Positions 25,787 to 33,888 of a stretch of DNA of 64,000 bases are shown here, piece after piece (positions within the stretch are counted from its first letter, which is position 1; each line of letters begins with the position of its first letter). The notes under the pieces are model-generated. The model had not been told where the DNA came from. It did no database searches and saw only the letters and a list, made by a program, of their open reading frames with translations. Origin of the DNA: Paenibacillus planticolens (GTDB lineage: Bacteria > Bacillota > Bacilli > Paenibacillales > NBRC-103111); assembly GCF_013141725.1 (NCBI RefSeq), contig NZ_WHNZ01000039.1, positions 248,001 through 312,000 of the forward strand, in the 5' to 3' direction. The position numbers were made by a program, and so were the translations under genes.

Positions 25787-28700
25787 ACAAATCCTTCACA
25801 ATTTGATCAATCTCAAACTGCACGCGCATGATCCCTTCCTTGCACGCATCCAGTTTGATCTCCTGTTCCATCACCTTCTCAAGCCCCTGAACGGCCGCTA
25901 ACAACGATTCCGCGTAGAAATTGGCCGCCACACCTTTCAGCGTATGCACCATGCGGCGGGCCACGGCATCTTCCTGATGGATGATAGAGGGCAACAGCAG
26001 CTCCGCGAAAGAAGCGTAATCCAGCTTAAACTTCTCGATCATGTATTGAAAAATGTGGATTTTTTGATCGATATTCCGCAGCACTCGTTCAACATCCATC
26101 CCCTTAATGTGCAGCAGCCATTGCAAATCCTGCCACTTCTCCAGCGTGTCCGACAACTGTTTCTCATTCACCGGTTTGACCAATATACCATTGAGACCCA
26201 GCTTCAGCATATGCATCCGATCCTTCACGAATCCGTTCGCTGTAAGCGCAATAATTGGAACTCGCTGCATCGGCTTCAACTGCCGCAGCTTCTGAGTTGC
26301 CTCGTAGCCATCCATCTCCGGCATATGAATATCCATCAGAATAAGCTTCCACGGCCTTAGGCCGGCACGTTCCAGAACTTCATGGCCATTCTGCGCAATA
26401 ACGACATCGTAGCCCAATTGTTGCAGAAGCTGCGTGATCACCAACTGATTGATTTCATTGTCCTCGGCAACTAAGATGTCCCCTTTGGACTGCGAATGCG
26501 ATCGCTCCGCTAATGCCGCTTCACCGGCGCCCCTCTCGGACCATGGCTTCAGCCCATTCAAGGTCTGCAAAACTTTGCGAAGCGACAGCCTGCTTACCGG
26601 TTTTACAAGGACGGCATCCGCTTTCAACGCTGCAGGAAGCTCGCACATCTCTTCTCTGCCTTCCAGCGTCGTGAGCGCGATCACGTGGGTCTGGGAACGA
26701 TCCACCGCATTCAGCACACGCTGCCAGATGGCTTGATGCTGCATAGGGTCCATTTGCATATCCAGAAAAATATGTCCGAAAGCAGATTCCCCCGGCTCCT
26801 TGTCTCTTTGTTCCAACACGGTTAACAGTTCGGATACTGTTGAAACCATACTCGCCTGCAGTTGAAATGAGCCTAGAAGATCCGATGCATGCTGCGCTGC
26901 AAGCGGATGATCCTCAGCTACCAGCACCCGGCTTTTCCCTTGAAGCAATACCTGTTGCTCGCAATACGCCCGGAGTTCTTCTTCCGCCAGCCGGTTAAGC
27001 CCGAACAGCAGGCTAAAGTAAAAACGGCTGCCTTCCCCGAGCACGGTTTCAACCTGGAGCACGCCCCCCATGGACTGCACCAAATGCTGGCAGATGACGA
27101 GCCCTAGCCCTGTACCGCCGTACCTTCGGCTTGTCGATGTATCCGCCTGCGAGAATGGCCGGAATAGCTGCGACAACTGTTCCTTAGAGATGCCGATCCC
27201 GGTGTCCTCCACCGCAAAAGAAATAATGACGCCTTCCTCCGCATATTCCTCAAGCTGCACTTGTATCCGTATGTGCCCGTGCTCCGTAAATTTGATCGCA
27301 TTATTGGATAAATTGATCAATACTTGCTCTAATCGAAAGGAGTCCCCGCTGACGATATCGGGCAAATCTTCGGACGTATCGAGCAAAATCTCGATGCGCT
27401 TATTCGCCAATGAGATGCTGGCCAGATCCGCGACCTTTTGGAGCGACTCCTCTAAGGAGAAATCAACCTTCTCCAAAACTAATTTTCCCGCTTCAATTTT
27501 CGAAAAATCCAATATATCGTTTATCGTCGTCAGCAAGACACTCGACGAAGCATCCATTTTGGTCAAGTAATCCTTCTGCAGCGCCGTCAATTCGGTTCGC
27601 TGCAGCAGAAGGGACAGCCCCATAATACCGTTAAGCGGCGTTCGGATTTCGTGACTCATCCTTGCCAGGAATTGACTCTTCGCGCGGTTGGATTCGTCCG
27701 CTTCCTCCCGCTTTTTCAGATCCGTGATATCGTGTACCGTGCCGGTCACTCCGATGATTTCCGTTTTTCTCTCATTGAACAAGGGAGACAACGTGACATT
27801 ATACGCATGCTCGGCATCGTCTGGCAGCAAGAAATTAACGGCGAATTGCTGCGTCTTCCCGTTAATAATCGATTGCGTGAACGCCCGCTCCCATTTCGTA
27901 GGATCGTCCATCTGAATGACATCGGTCAACTGCTTTCCTTTTACTTGTTCAGGCGTAAGCTGATAAGTTTGGTACATTTTGTAGTTAGCAGAGGCAATGC
28001 TTCCATCCAGTCGAAATTTGAAAATAAAATCCTCCGAATTCTCCACCAAGGTCCGGAACTGCTCATCCCGCACTCTTGCCCTCATCTGGGCAGCACGGTG
28101 CTCAGACACATCTACCGCAGATCCGATTACTTCACTAACCGCGCCAAATTTGTAAATAGGCTGCAAGGTAACGAGGATCGTATAGCCTTTGCAATCATAT
28201 TCATAAGTGACTCGTTCCCCCTTCCAAGCCTGTTCATAATATGGCTGCAGAAAATTCAGGGAATTATCGCCGAACAAACCGATTTCATGCGTTTTTTTTC
28301 CAATAAACTGACCCGGTCTCAGTCCCAGCTGATAGAGCAACTGGCCTTCAATCAATATGTATACAAATTGCTCCCTGTGCTTATGAAATTTGAACGTAAA
28401 TCCCGGCTGAAAGCGCAGCATATCAATGAGCTCCTGCTCCACCTCCCGAATCTGCAGCTTAAACTCCCGGGCGCGAATCAGATAGCGAAGAATGCAGGCC
28501 ACAATCACCATACACACCATTTGGTAACAGAGATATGTCCATATCATTTGCAGCGGTATTCGATACACGAGCCAGGTCGTCCCGTAATAGCATGCAAATA
28601 AAAAAATTCCGCCAAATAACCATTTAGACCAATAGAAGCGCATTTTAGCAAAAATAAACCCGGTGCCTAGGACAGCAGCCAGCCCAATGAACAGCATCGG

Positions 28701-29018
28701 CAACGGGGTGGAGCTATCCGTGATGAATCGCCATCCCCATAGAATGGCTAATGTAATCAGCATGGCGGGGAATCCGCCCAAATAAGCGGCAAGCATAAAA
28801 CCTATGCCACGGAAATTAAGACTGAACTGGTCATCGACAGTGACGCCAAAGTTAATAAGGATCACAACCAGGATGCCGTGTGAGAGACCTACGAAAACCT
28901 TGTAATACCACGTCGGGCTCTGATCCAATTTCGTCATAATGAAAAATTGTTCAACGAATAACACAAACACCGTAATTATCGTAAAATTGGTAATCAAATC
29001 GCGCAGCAGAACAATCAC
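25785..29018 (-). CDS. Hybrid sensor histidine kinase with LytS-like membrane sensor, PAS, two receiver domains and Hpt
   Basis: This 1077-residue protein contains, in order: about 5-6 membrane helices resembling the 5TMR-LYT sensor (FRGIGFMLAAYLGGFPAMLIT), two PAS-like domains (about 210-310 and 320-440), HisKA (FLARMSHEIRTPLNG), an HATPase with GTGLGLVICQ, a first receiver (VLVAEDHPLAAQ, FLDMQMD), a second receiver (ILVAEDNEINQL, LMDIHMPEMDG) and a C-terminal Hpt domain with HTLKGVAANF. It can therefore run an intramolecular phosphorelay. The start is a GTG with only a weak upstream AGG, 18 bases after the REC-EAL gene, so translation is probably coupled. The signal is unknown. Confidence 0.92.
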   Translation of the reverse strand: MIVLLRDLITNFTIITVFVLFVEQFFIMTKLDQSPTWYYKVFVGLSHGILVVILINFGVTVDDQFSLNFRGIGFMLAAYLGGFPAMLITLAILWGWRFITDSSTPLPMLFIGLAAVLGTGFIFAKMRFYWSKWLFGGIFLFACYYGTTWLVYRIPLQMIWTYLCYQMVCMVIVACILRYLIRAREFKLQIREVEQELIDMLRFQPGFTFKFHKHREQFVYILIEGQLLYQLGLRPGQFIGKKTHEIGLFGDNSLNFLQPYYEQAWKGERVTYEYDCKGYTILVTLQPIYKFGAVSEVIGSAVDVSEHRAAQMRARVRDEQFRTLVENSEDFIFKFRLDGSIASANYKMYQTYQLTPEQVKGKQLTDVIQMDDPTKWERAFTQSIINGKTQQFAVNFLLPDDAEHAYNVTLSPLFNERKTEIIGVTGTVHDITDLKKREEADESNRAKSQFLARMSHEIRTPLNGIMGLSLLLQRTELTALQKDYLTKMDASSSVLLTTINDILDFSKIEAGKLVLEKVDFSLEESLQKVADLASISLANKRIEILLDTSEDLPDIVSGDSFRLEQVLINLSNNAIKFTEHGHIRIQVQLEEYAEEGVIISFAVEDTGIGISKEQLSQLFRPFSQADTSTSRRYGGTGLGLVICQHLVQSMGGVLQVETVLGEGSRFYFSLLFGLNRLAEEELRAYCEQQVLLQGKSRVLVAEDHPLAAQHASDLLGSFQLQASMVSTVSELLTVLEQRDKEPGESAFGHIFLDMQMDPMQHQAIWQRVLNAVDRSQTHVIALTTLEGREEMCELPAALKADAVLVKPVSRLSLRKVLQTLNGLKPWSERGAGEAALAERSHSQSKGDILVAEDNEINQLVITQLLQQLGYDVVIAQNGHEVLERAGLRPWKLILMDIHMPEMDGYEATQKLRQLKPMQRVPIIALTANGFVKDRMHMLKLGLNGILVKPVNEKQLSDTLEKWQDLQWLLHIKGMDVERVLRNIDQKIHIFQYMIEKFKLDYASFAELLLPSIIHQEDAVARRMVHTLKGVAANFYAESLLAAVQGLEKVMEQEIKLDACKEGIMRVQFEIDQIVKDL

Positions 29019-29036
29019 CAGCCTATACTTAAATAG

Positions 29037-30317
29037 CTACCCTGTCCGTTTATTTCTCGTATCCAGCAGCATCTCCGCAACGCTCTCAGCCTGAACCGGT
29101 TTGCTGAAATAATAGCCCTGCACAAATCGGCAGCCGCAATCCCTTAGCACTTGAAGCTCCTCTTCGGTCTCCAGTCCTTCAGCCACAACGAGCAGGTTCA
29201 AGTTTTTAGCCATTGTAATCACGGTGTTCACGATAGCGGCATTCACTTCCTGATGTTTCAAACCCTTAATAAAGGACTGATCTATCTTCAACTTGTCTAT
29301 AGGAAAATCCTTCAAGAAACCCAATGAACTATATCCGGTTCCAAAATCATCCATCGCGACGCGAACGCCTAGCTTTTTCAACTGACTGAGCACGTCTGCG
29401 GCCAGATTGACCTCCATACTCATACTCTCGGTTATTTCTAGTTCCAAATACTTCGGCTGCAAGCCTGTTTCTTTTAAAATCTTCTGAATCATCGCACTAA
29501 GTCCGCTATCGTTGAACTGTCGTCTGGAAAGATTAACGGCCATAAATAAGCAGGGAAGACCGGCTTCCTGCCATTTCATATTTTGCACGCACGCCTCTCT
29601 CAGCACCCATTCGCCGATCTCATGAATCAAGCCGCTTTCTTCCGCTACAGGAATAAAATCACCGGGCGGCACCTGCCCCAAAGTCGCATTATGCCAACGG
29701 ATTAAGCTCTCCAGCCCAACGACGCTATTCGTATGCACGTCCACGACAGGTTGATAAACGAGATGAAACTCCTTATTCGCAATCGCTTTACGCAAATGAA
29801 ATTCGATGTCCATTCTTCTTTGAAACTGGTCGTGCTTCCCCTGAAGGGAGGCGGAGAGCGCAGCTTCCATGATTCCTGCCGTTTTGAGGGGGGATTCATA
29901 GACGCCTTGAATGCCGTTTAATACGGCCAATTTACAGCGTTCCAGGAAATACGAGATCACACTGTCATGTGACGTATGCCCGGAGAGCATTTCTTTATGA
30001 TAATAATCCGCAGCGCCAATCCGCATAGCCTGGATGGTCCGCATGGCGCCTTCGGATGTTTGCGTACTAAGCACTACGATCGGAATGGGATGACGATTCA
30101 TAATGAGCTGAAGCGCTTTAATCCCTGCCGGCATCGCTAAATCGATGATCGCCAAATCCGGTCTCTCTTCGAGCATGCAATTTAATGCGGCATTTCCATG
30201 CTTCGCCGTTCCTGTGATGACGAACTGTTCATCTTTTTGAAAGATCGTGTCCAGCAGTTCCTTTAGTTCATTAGAATCACTTACAATCAGGACTCCACAC
30301 CTATTCATAAGACCCAT
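29037..30317 (-). CDS. Response regulator with EAL cyclic-di-GMP phosphodiesterase domain
   Basis: This 426-residue protein has an N-terminal receiver domain (VLIVSDSNELKELL, phospho-acceptor Asp in LAIIDLAMP) and a C-terminal EAL domain. The EAL signature reads ESLIRW (Ser in place of Ala) and keeps the catalytic Glu. Other conserved blocks are LEITESM, DDFGTGYSSL and KIDQSFI, so it is likely active in c-di-GMP hydrolysis. GGAGGTGTAAGTAA precedes the ATG. It leads the operon with the hybrid kinase, which is its probable phosphodonor. The receiver also resembles CheB (PIVVLSTQTSEGAM). Confidence 0.93.
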   Translation of the reverse strand: MGLMNRCGVLIVSDSNELKELLDTIFQKDEQFVITGTAKHGNAALNCMLEERPDLAIIDLAMPAGIKALQLIMNRHPIPIVVLSTQTSEGAMRTIQAMRIGAADYYHKEMLSGHTSHDSVISYFLERCKLAVLNGIQGVYESPLKTAGIMEAALSASLQGKHDQFQRRMDIEFHLRKAIANKEFHLVYQPVVDVHTNSVVGLESLIRWHNATLGQVPPGDFIPVAEESGLIHEIGEWVLREACVQNMKWQEAGLPCLFMAVNLSRRQFNDSGLSAMIQKILKETGLQPKYLELEITESMSMEVNLAADVLSQLKKLGVRVAMDDFGTGYSSLGFLKDFPIDKLKIDQSFIKGLKHQEVNAAIVNTVITMAKNLNLLVVAEGLETEEELQVLRDCGCRFVQGYYFSKPVQAESVAEMLLDTRNKRTG

Positions 30318-30593
30318 TTACTTACACCTCCTACAAGCCATTTTCACAATTAGCCGTATTACCCCTATTGTACTTTCCACTTATTAGGTTACTTACCTAA
30401 AAGGTATGATTTCCAGCTCGTTTTCGCTAACAATTTGCTAACAAATTCCCGATAAAAAGTATAGGAGAGCGATTTACTCTTATTTTTCGACACCTTATAA
30501 TAGAAGAAGTAAGCAATATGTTAGGACGTACGAACCCTCTGTTCATTCATGAATTAGCAGTAGAAAATAAGCTAAGATTGGGGGAGTTTATAA

Positions 30594-31292
30594 TTGGACA
30601 GGGTGCTTTTAATTGAGGACGACGATATTATAGGTGAAATGGTCTGTATGTATCTGACAGAAGAAGGATTCTTAGTCCTAAGAGCCCACAATGGCCGGGA
30701 CGGCCTTGCCGCACTGCGGGAATTCGAACCCGAGCTTATTCTTCTGGACCTCATGCTGCCCGACGTTGAAGGCACTGACTTATGCAATTCCTTGCGGAAC
30801 TTGACACCCGTTCCTATCATTATCATTTCTTCCAACTCCAAAGTCAGCGAGAAGATCGAAGCATTCACAGTTGGCGCTGACGACTATTTATGTAAGCCCT
30901 TTAGCATGCATGAGATGAAGGCCCGCATCCAAGCGCTTTTGCGCCGGTCTAAACAGGTCCACCCAACCGAAGAGCCGCTTGTCCAGCAGAACGGTACGGT
31001 ACCCCCTACGGATTTGAACATTAATCTGGAAAAAAGAACGCTCTACGTGCGAGGCGAACCCGTTGACATGACCTTCTCCGAATTCGAGCTCATCCGGCTG
31101 CTGTACGAGCACCCTGAGCGCGTTTATCGCCGGGAAGATCTGATTAACGCTTTGCGCGGCTTCGACTCCTATGTCAACGATCGCGCCATCGATGTACATA
31201 TTACGAATTTACGAAGGAAAATTGAAGCCAACCCCAAAGAACCGAAATACATCAAAACCGTCTGGGGCGTAGGCTATAAATTTGTTTTATAA
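30594..31292 (+). CDS. OmpR-family response regulator
   Basis: This 232-residue regulator has a receiver domain (VLLIEDDDIIGEMV; phospho-acceptor in LILLDLMLPDVEG) and a winged-helix DNA-binding domain (about 140-232; YRREDLINALRGFDSYVNDRAIDVHITNLRRKIE, ending TVWGVGYKFVL). The start is a TTG preceded by GGGGGAG at 7 bases. It has no cognate kinase gene beside it in the same direction and is divergent from the REC-EAL/hybrid kinase operon, so cross-talk with that kinase is possible. A terminator follows at once. Confidence 0.92.
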   Translation: MDRVLLIEDDDIIGEMVCMYLTEEGFLVLRAHNGRDGLAALREFEPELILLDLMLPDVEGTDLCNSLRNLTPVPIIIISSNSKVSEKIEAFTVGADDYLCKPFSMHEMKARIQALLRRSKQVHPTEEPLVQQNGTVPPTDLNINLEKRTLYVRGEPVDMTFSEFELIRLLYEHPERVYRREDLINALRGFDSYVNDRAIDVHITNLRRKIEANPKEPKYIKTVWGVGYKFVL

Positions 31293-31296
31293 AATA

Positions 31297-31330
31297 AGAT
31301 CTGATCCATTCATGGATCGGGTCTTTTTTG
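31297..31330 (+). terminator. Intrinsic terminator after the OmpR-type gene
   Basis: AGATCTGATCC and GGATCGGGTCT pair around ATTCAT with one T-G mismatch, followed by six Ts. Confidence 0.88.
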
Positions 31331-31422
31331 ATGCAATAAAGCTCTTGGACAGCCACTTTTTGTCGTTTAGCCATACATTTTGTAGAAACTAACATCTCGT
31401 CCTAGAATTTAACAAAAATTGG

Positions 31423-31450
31423 TTGACATAGAAATCATTAATCATATATT
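31423..31450 (+). promoter_or_regulatory. Candidate sigma-A promoter of the Ppx/GppA-like gene
   Basis: TTGACA at 31423-31428 and TATATT at 31445-31450 are 16 bases apart, about 120 bases before the ATG at 31570. Confidence 0.6.
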
Positions 31451-31569
31451 ATTGGACTTCTGGAGCCTTTATTTTACAAGAAAAAGTCGGTTATACATCA
31501 TATGTCAGCTAACTAAACATGGATTCACAAGTGCGATACCATTACTAAGGAACAAACGGGTGAACTCTT

Positions 31570-32400
31570 ATGAATAGTGATAAATTAATTTTGGATTTGG
31601 GCAGTCACAGCGCCAACGTGTTCAAGAAATCAAACATCGGCATCGAACAGGTGGACGTTCTCACATGGGAGCTGATCGAGAGCGAGGTCTGCCTCCCGTC
31701 TATTGAAGATAAGATTAAGACCTTGCTGTCCGCACAAGGGTCCTTAATCAACGGCTCCTCTCAAGGAACCGTAGAAGCTATCGGAACGGAAGCGATGCGA
31801 AGATCGCCAATCCTCTCTGAGCATATGAAGGAAATATGCCGGAATCTGCGGATTGCCTATCGGACGATCAGCCAGAAGGAGGAAGCGGAGCTGCTGCGGA
31901 GAGCGATTAGCCAGTCGGACATTCCCAGCCATCTTGACGTGATCAATGTCGGAAGCGGCAGCATTCAGATTATTACGAAGGAATGCGAAGCTCCCTTTCT
32001 CATTCCGTTTGGAACATCCGATCTGAATCAGGAATTCCATTTGCTGAAGCCGCCGCATCAGAGACAGATCACCACCTGCATCAAGTGGCTCTCCACGCGC
32101 TTGCCCGCATCCTTGGAGCAATTTGCTTTTACCGGCGGTGCGAAGACGTATCTGCGTCATTTCCAGATTGAGCTTGAACAGGATCTCTACTGCTCAAGAA
32201 GCGACTTCACCCAGCTCACAAGACGGCTTGCTGCATGCGATCTCTCGGATTTAGAGGCCGACTCCCCCTTCGATCCCAAGTGGATGCGCAATGCCATTGC
32301 CTCAAACTGTGTTGTCCTCGCGGGTCTCATTAAATCAGGCACCAGCAAATTTATGCCCTCCGATCTGAATATCGCCCATGGCTTCATGAATCAATTATAA
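31570..32400 (+). CDS. Ppx/GppA-like phosphatase-fold protein
   Basis: This 276-residue cytoplasmic protein has the ASKHA-fold pattern of Ppx/GppA phosphatases: LILDLGSHSANVFK at the N-terminus, AIGTEAMRRSP, ISQKEEAELLRRA and VINVGSGSIQIITK. Exopolyphosphatases and pppGpp phosphatases usually read DxGSNS and GTxxxRxAxN here, so this is a diverged relative. It is also shorter than the usual 300 or more residues and lacks the HD domain of long forms. It is monocistronic with a promoter at 31423 and a terminator at 32417. The substrate is uncertain. Confidence 0.75.
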   Translation: MNSDKLILDLGSHSANVFKKSNIGIEQVDVLTWELIESEVCLPSIEDKIKTLLSAQGSLINGSSQGTVEAIGTEAMRRSPILSEHMKEICRNLRIAYRTISQKEEAELLRRAISQSDIPSHLDVINVGSGSIQIITKECEAPFLIPFGTSDLNQEFHLLKPPHQRQITTCIKWLSTRLPASLEQFAFTGGAKTYLRHFQIELEQDLYCSRSDFTQLTRRLAACDLSDLEADSPFDPKWMRNAIASNCVVLAGLIKSGTSKFMPSDLNIAHGFMNQL

Positions 32401-32416
32401 TCCGGATGCTCGCAAT

Positions 32417-32442
32417 AAAAGGGTGCCCGCGGTACCCTTTTG
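32417..32442 (+). terminator. Intrinsic terminator after the Ppx/GppA-like gene
   Basis: AAAAGGGTGCC and GGTACCCTTTT form the stem with one mismatch and a short loop. Confidence 0.85.
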
Positions 32443-32553
32443 ACCAAATCTTAATGTAAATTTGATGTTATCAAAACCCGCCTGTTCACCCCGTATTATA
32501 TAATACAGTGAATATTAGTTGTAATTACATCTATGATAGGTGGGTCCTTACAT

Positions 32554-33546
32554 ATGGCACAAACGATGAAAGCCGCGTTAATCAAGACATACAGCGGAGT
32601 CTCGGGCATTGAGATCGGTGAGACGCCGATTCCCGAGATATCCGGCAACGAAGTCCTTATCAAGGTTCATGCGGCCTCCATTAACCCTGCGGACTTATTA
32701 TTCCTTTCCGGCAATTACGGTATTAAACGGGCACTTCCGTCGGTCGGTGGAATGGAAGGGTGCGGAACGGTCATTGCCACAGGCAACAGCCTCGTAGCCC
32801 GAATGCTGAAAGGAAAACGCGTAGCCTTCGTATCCGAGATTTACGGCTCGTGGTCCGAATATACGAAAGCCAGCGCGATGACGTGCATGGTTCTGCCCGA
32901 CCACGTGTCAGATGAGCAGGGCGCTGTCTTCTTCGTCAATCCGGCGAGCGCCATGGCGATGGTGAAGATTGCCAAACAGCACAAGTCCAAAGCGGTCGTC
33001 CAAACGGCCGGAGCGAGCGCGCTGGGCAGAATCCTGGTGAAGCTTGGCAAAGCGGAGGGCATTCCGGTCATTAGTATTGTCCGTAAGGAAGAGCATGCCC
33101 AGCTCCTTAGAGATCTAGGCGGACAGCATATCGTTAACAGCACTGCCCCCGCTTTCGAAGACGAACTTAAGCGTATGACTCACGCTCTCGGCGCTACCGT
33201 GTGCTTCGATGCCGTGGGCGGAGACTTGACAGGCACCGTGCTCTCGGCGCTGCCGGACGGCTCCACGCTGTTTCAATACGGCCTTCTGGGAGGAAACACG
33301 ACGACGATCAACGCCGACGATCTTGTTTTCCGCCAGAAGCGGATCACAGGCTTCTGGGCGTCGGATTGGGTGAAAACACAATCCATCTTTGAACTGCTGT
33401 CGCTGCAAGGCTCGATGAAAAAATCGGTCGGATCGCAGATCCAGACCGAGATCAGCCAAACGTACTCGCTTTCCCAAACCGCAGATGCGGTCCGGCAGTA
33501 CGCCGCCAACATGACCTCAGGCAAAGTACTACTCCTGCCCGTATAG
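32554..33546 (+). CDS. Zinc-less medium-chain dehydrogenase/quinone oxidoreductase-like
   Basis: This 330-residue protein has an N-terminal GroES-like domain (EVLIKVHAASINPADLLFLSG) and an NAD(P)-binding domain with QTAGASALGRILVKLGK in place of the classical GxGxxG. Several Zn ligands of classical alcohol dehydrogenases are absent, which points to the quinone oxidoreductase or enoyl reductase branch. I chose the ATG at 32554 because AGGTGG lies 10 bases before it; an in-frame ATG at 32533 has no site. A TATAAT at about 32498 is a -10 candidate without a clear -35. A terminator follows. Confidence 0.88.
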   Translation: MAQTMKAALIKTYSGVSGIEIGETPIPEISGNEVLIKVHAASINPADLLFLSGNYGIKRALPSVGGMEGCGTVIATGNSLVARMLKGKRVAFVSEIYGSWSEYTKASAMTCMVLPDHVSDEQGAVFFVNPASAMAMVKIAKQHKSKAVVQTAGASALGRILVKLGKAEGIPVISIVRKEEHAQLLRDLGGQHIVNSTAPAFEDELKRMTHALGATVCFDAVGGDLTGTVLSALPDGSTLFQYGLLGGNTTTINADDLVFRQKRITGFWASDWVKTQSIFELLSLQGSMKKSVGSQIQTEISQTYSLSQTADAVRQYAANMTSGKVLLLPV

Positions 33547-33550
33547 CTAA

Positions 33551-33601
33551 AAAGGGACTGTCCTCCAAGCAGATATTCTTGCTTGAGGAGAGTCCCTTTT
33601 T
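33551..33601 (+). terminator. Intrinsic terminator after the dehydrogenase gene
   Basis: AAAGGGACTGTCCTC pairs with GAGGAGAGTCCCTTT with one or two mismatches and a further AAGCA/TGCTT stem, then Ts. Confidence 0.9.
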
Positions 33602-33838
33602 GCTGGATTGGCATATCTTCTGGCTGGGTGCGCCCATGTTTATGGGAACTACAGGGCGCTAGATTGAGCAAATCGTGCAATTCCAGGTTTTAGAGGGAAC
33701 TACAGGCTCTTATTTGCCCCAATTATCTCCCATTAAGATGAAATGGTGGGAATAGAGGATCATAGTTCCCTCAAAAAGGATAAAGCATCGATGGGCAGCC
33801 AAATAGAGGATCATAGTTCTCCTTCGGCGAAGGCTTGC
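33602..33838. repeat. Third cluster of GGGAACTACAGG-type repeats
   Basis: TGGGAACTACAGG at 33642-33654 and AGGGAACTACAGGCTCTTATT at 33693-33713 face AATAGAGGATCATAGTTCCC at 33751-33770, and AAATAGAGGATCATAGTTCT recurs at 33801-33820. The arms are related to those at 2.7 and 20.3 kb, but the right arms read GGATCATAG instead of GACCCTGTAG. No coding frame is credible. Confidence 0.78.
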
Positions 33839-33888
33839 CATTCCTTCCTGCTAGAACCGTGGAGACCTACATTCCTTCCTGCTAGAAC
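33839..33888. repeat. 19-base direct repeat at the RNase J stop codon
   Basis: CATTCCTTCCTGCTAGAAC occurs at 33839-33857 and 33870-33888, 31 bases apart. The second copy contains the RNase J stop codon, so the first is a duplicated piece of the gene's 3' end. Confidence 0.85.

Noticed and set aside
27651..28601. 316-codon plus-strand frame
   Set aside because: Antisense shadow of the hybrid kinase gene.
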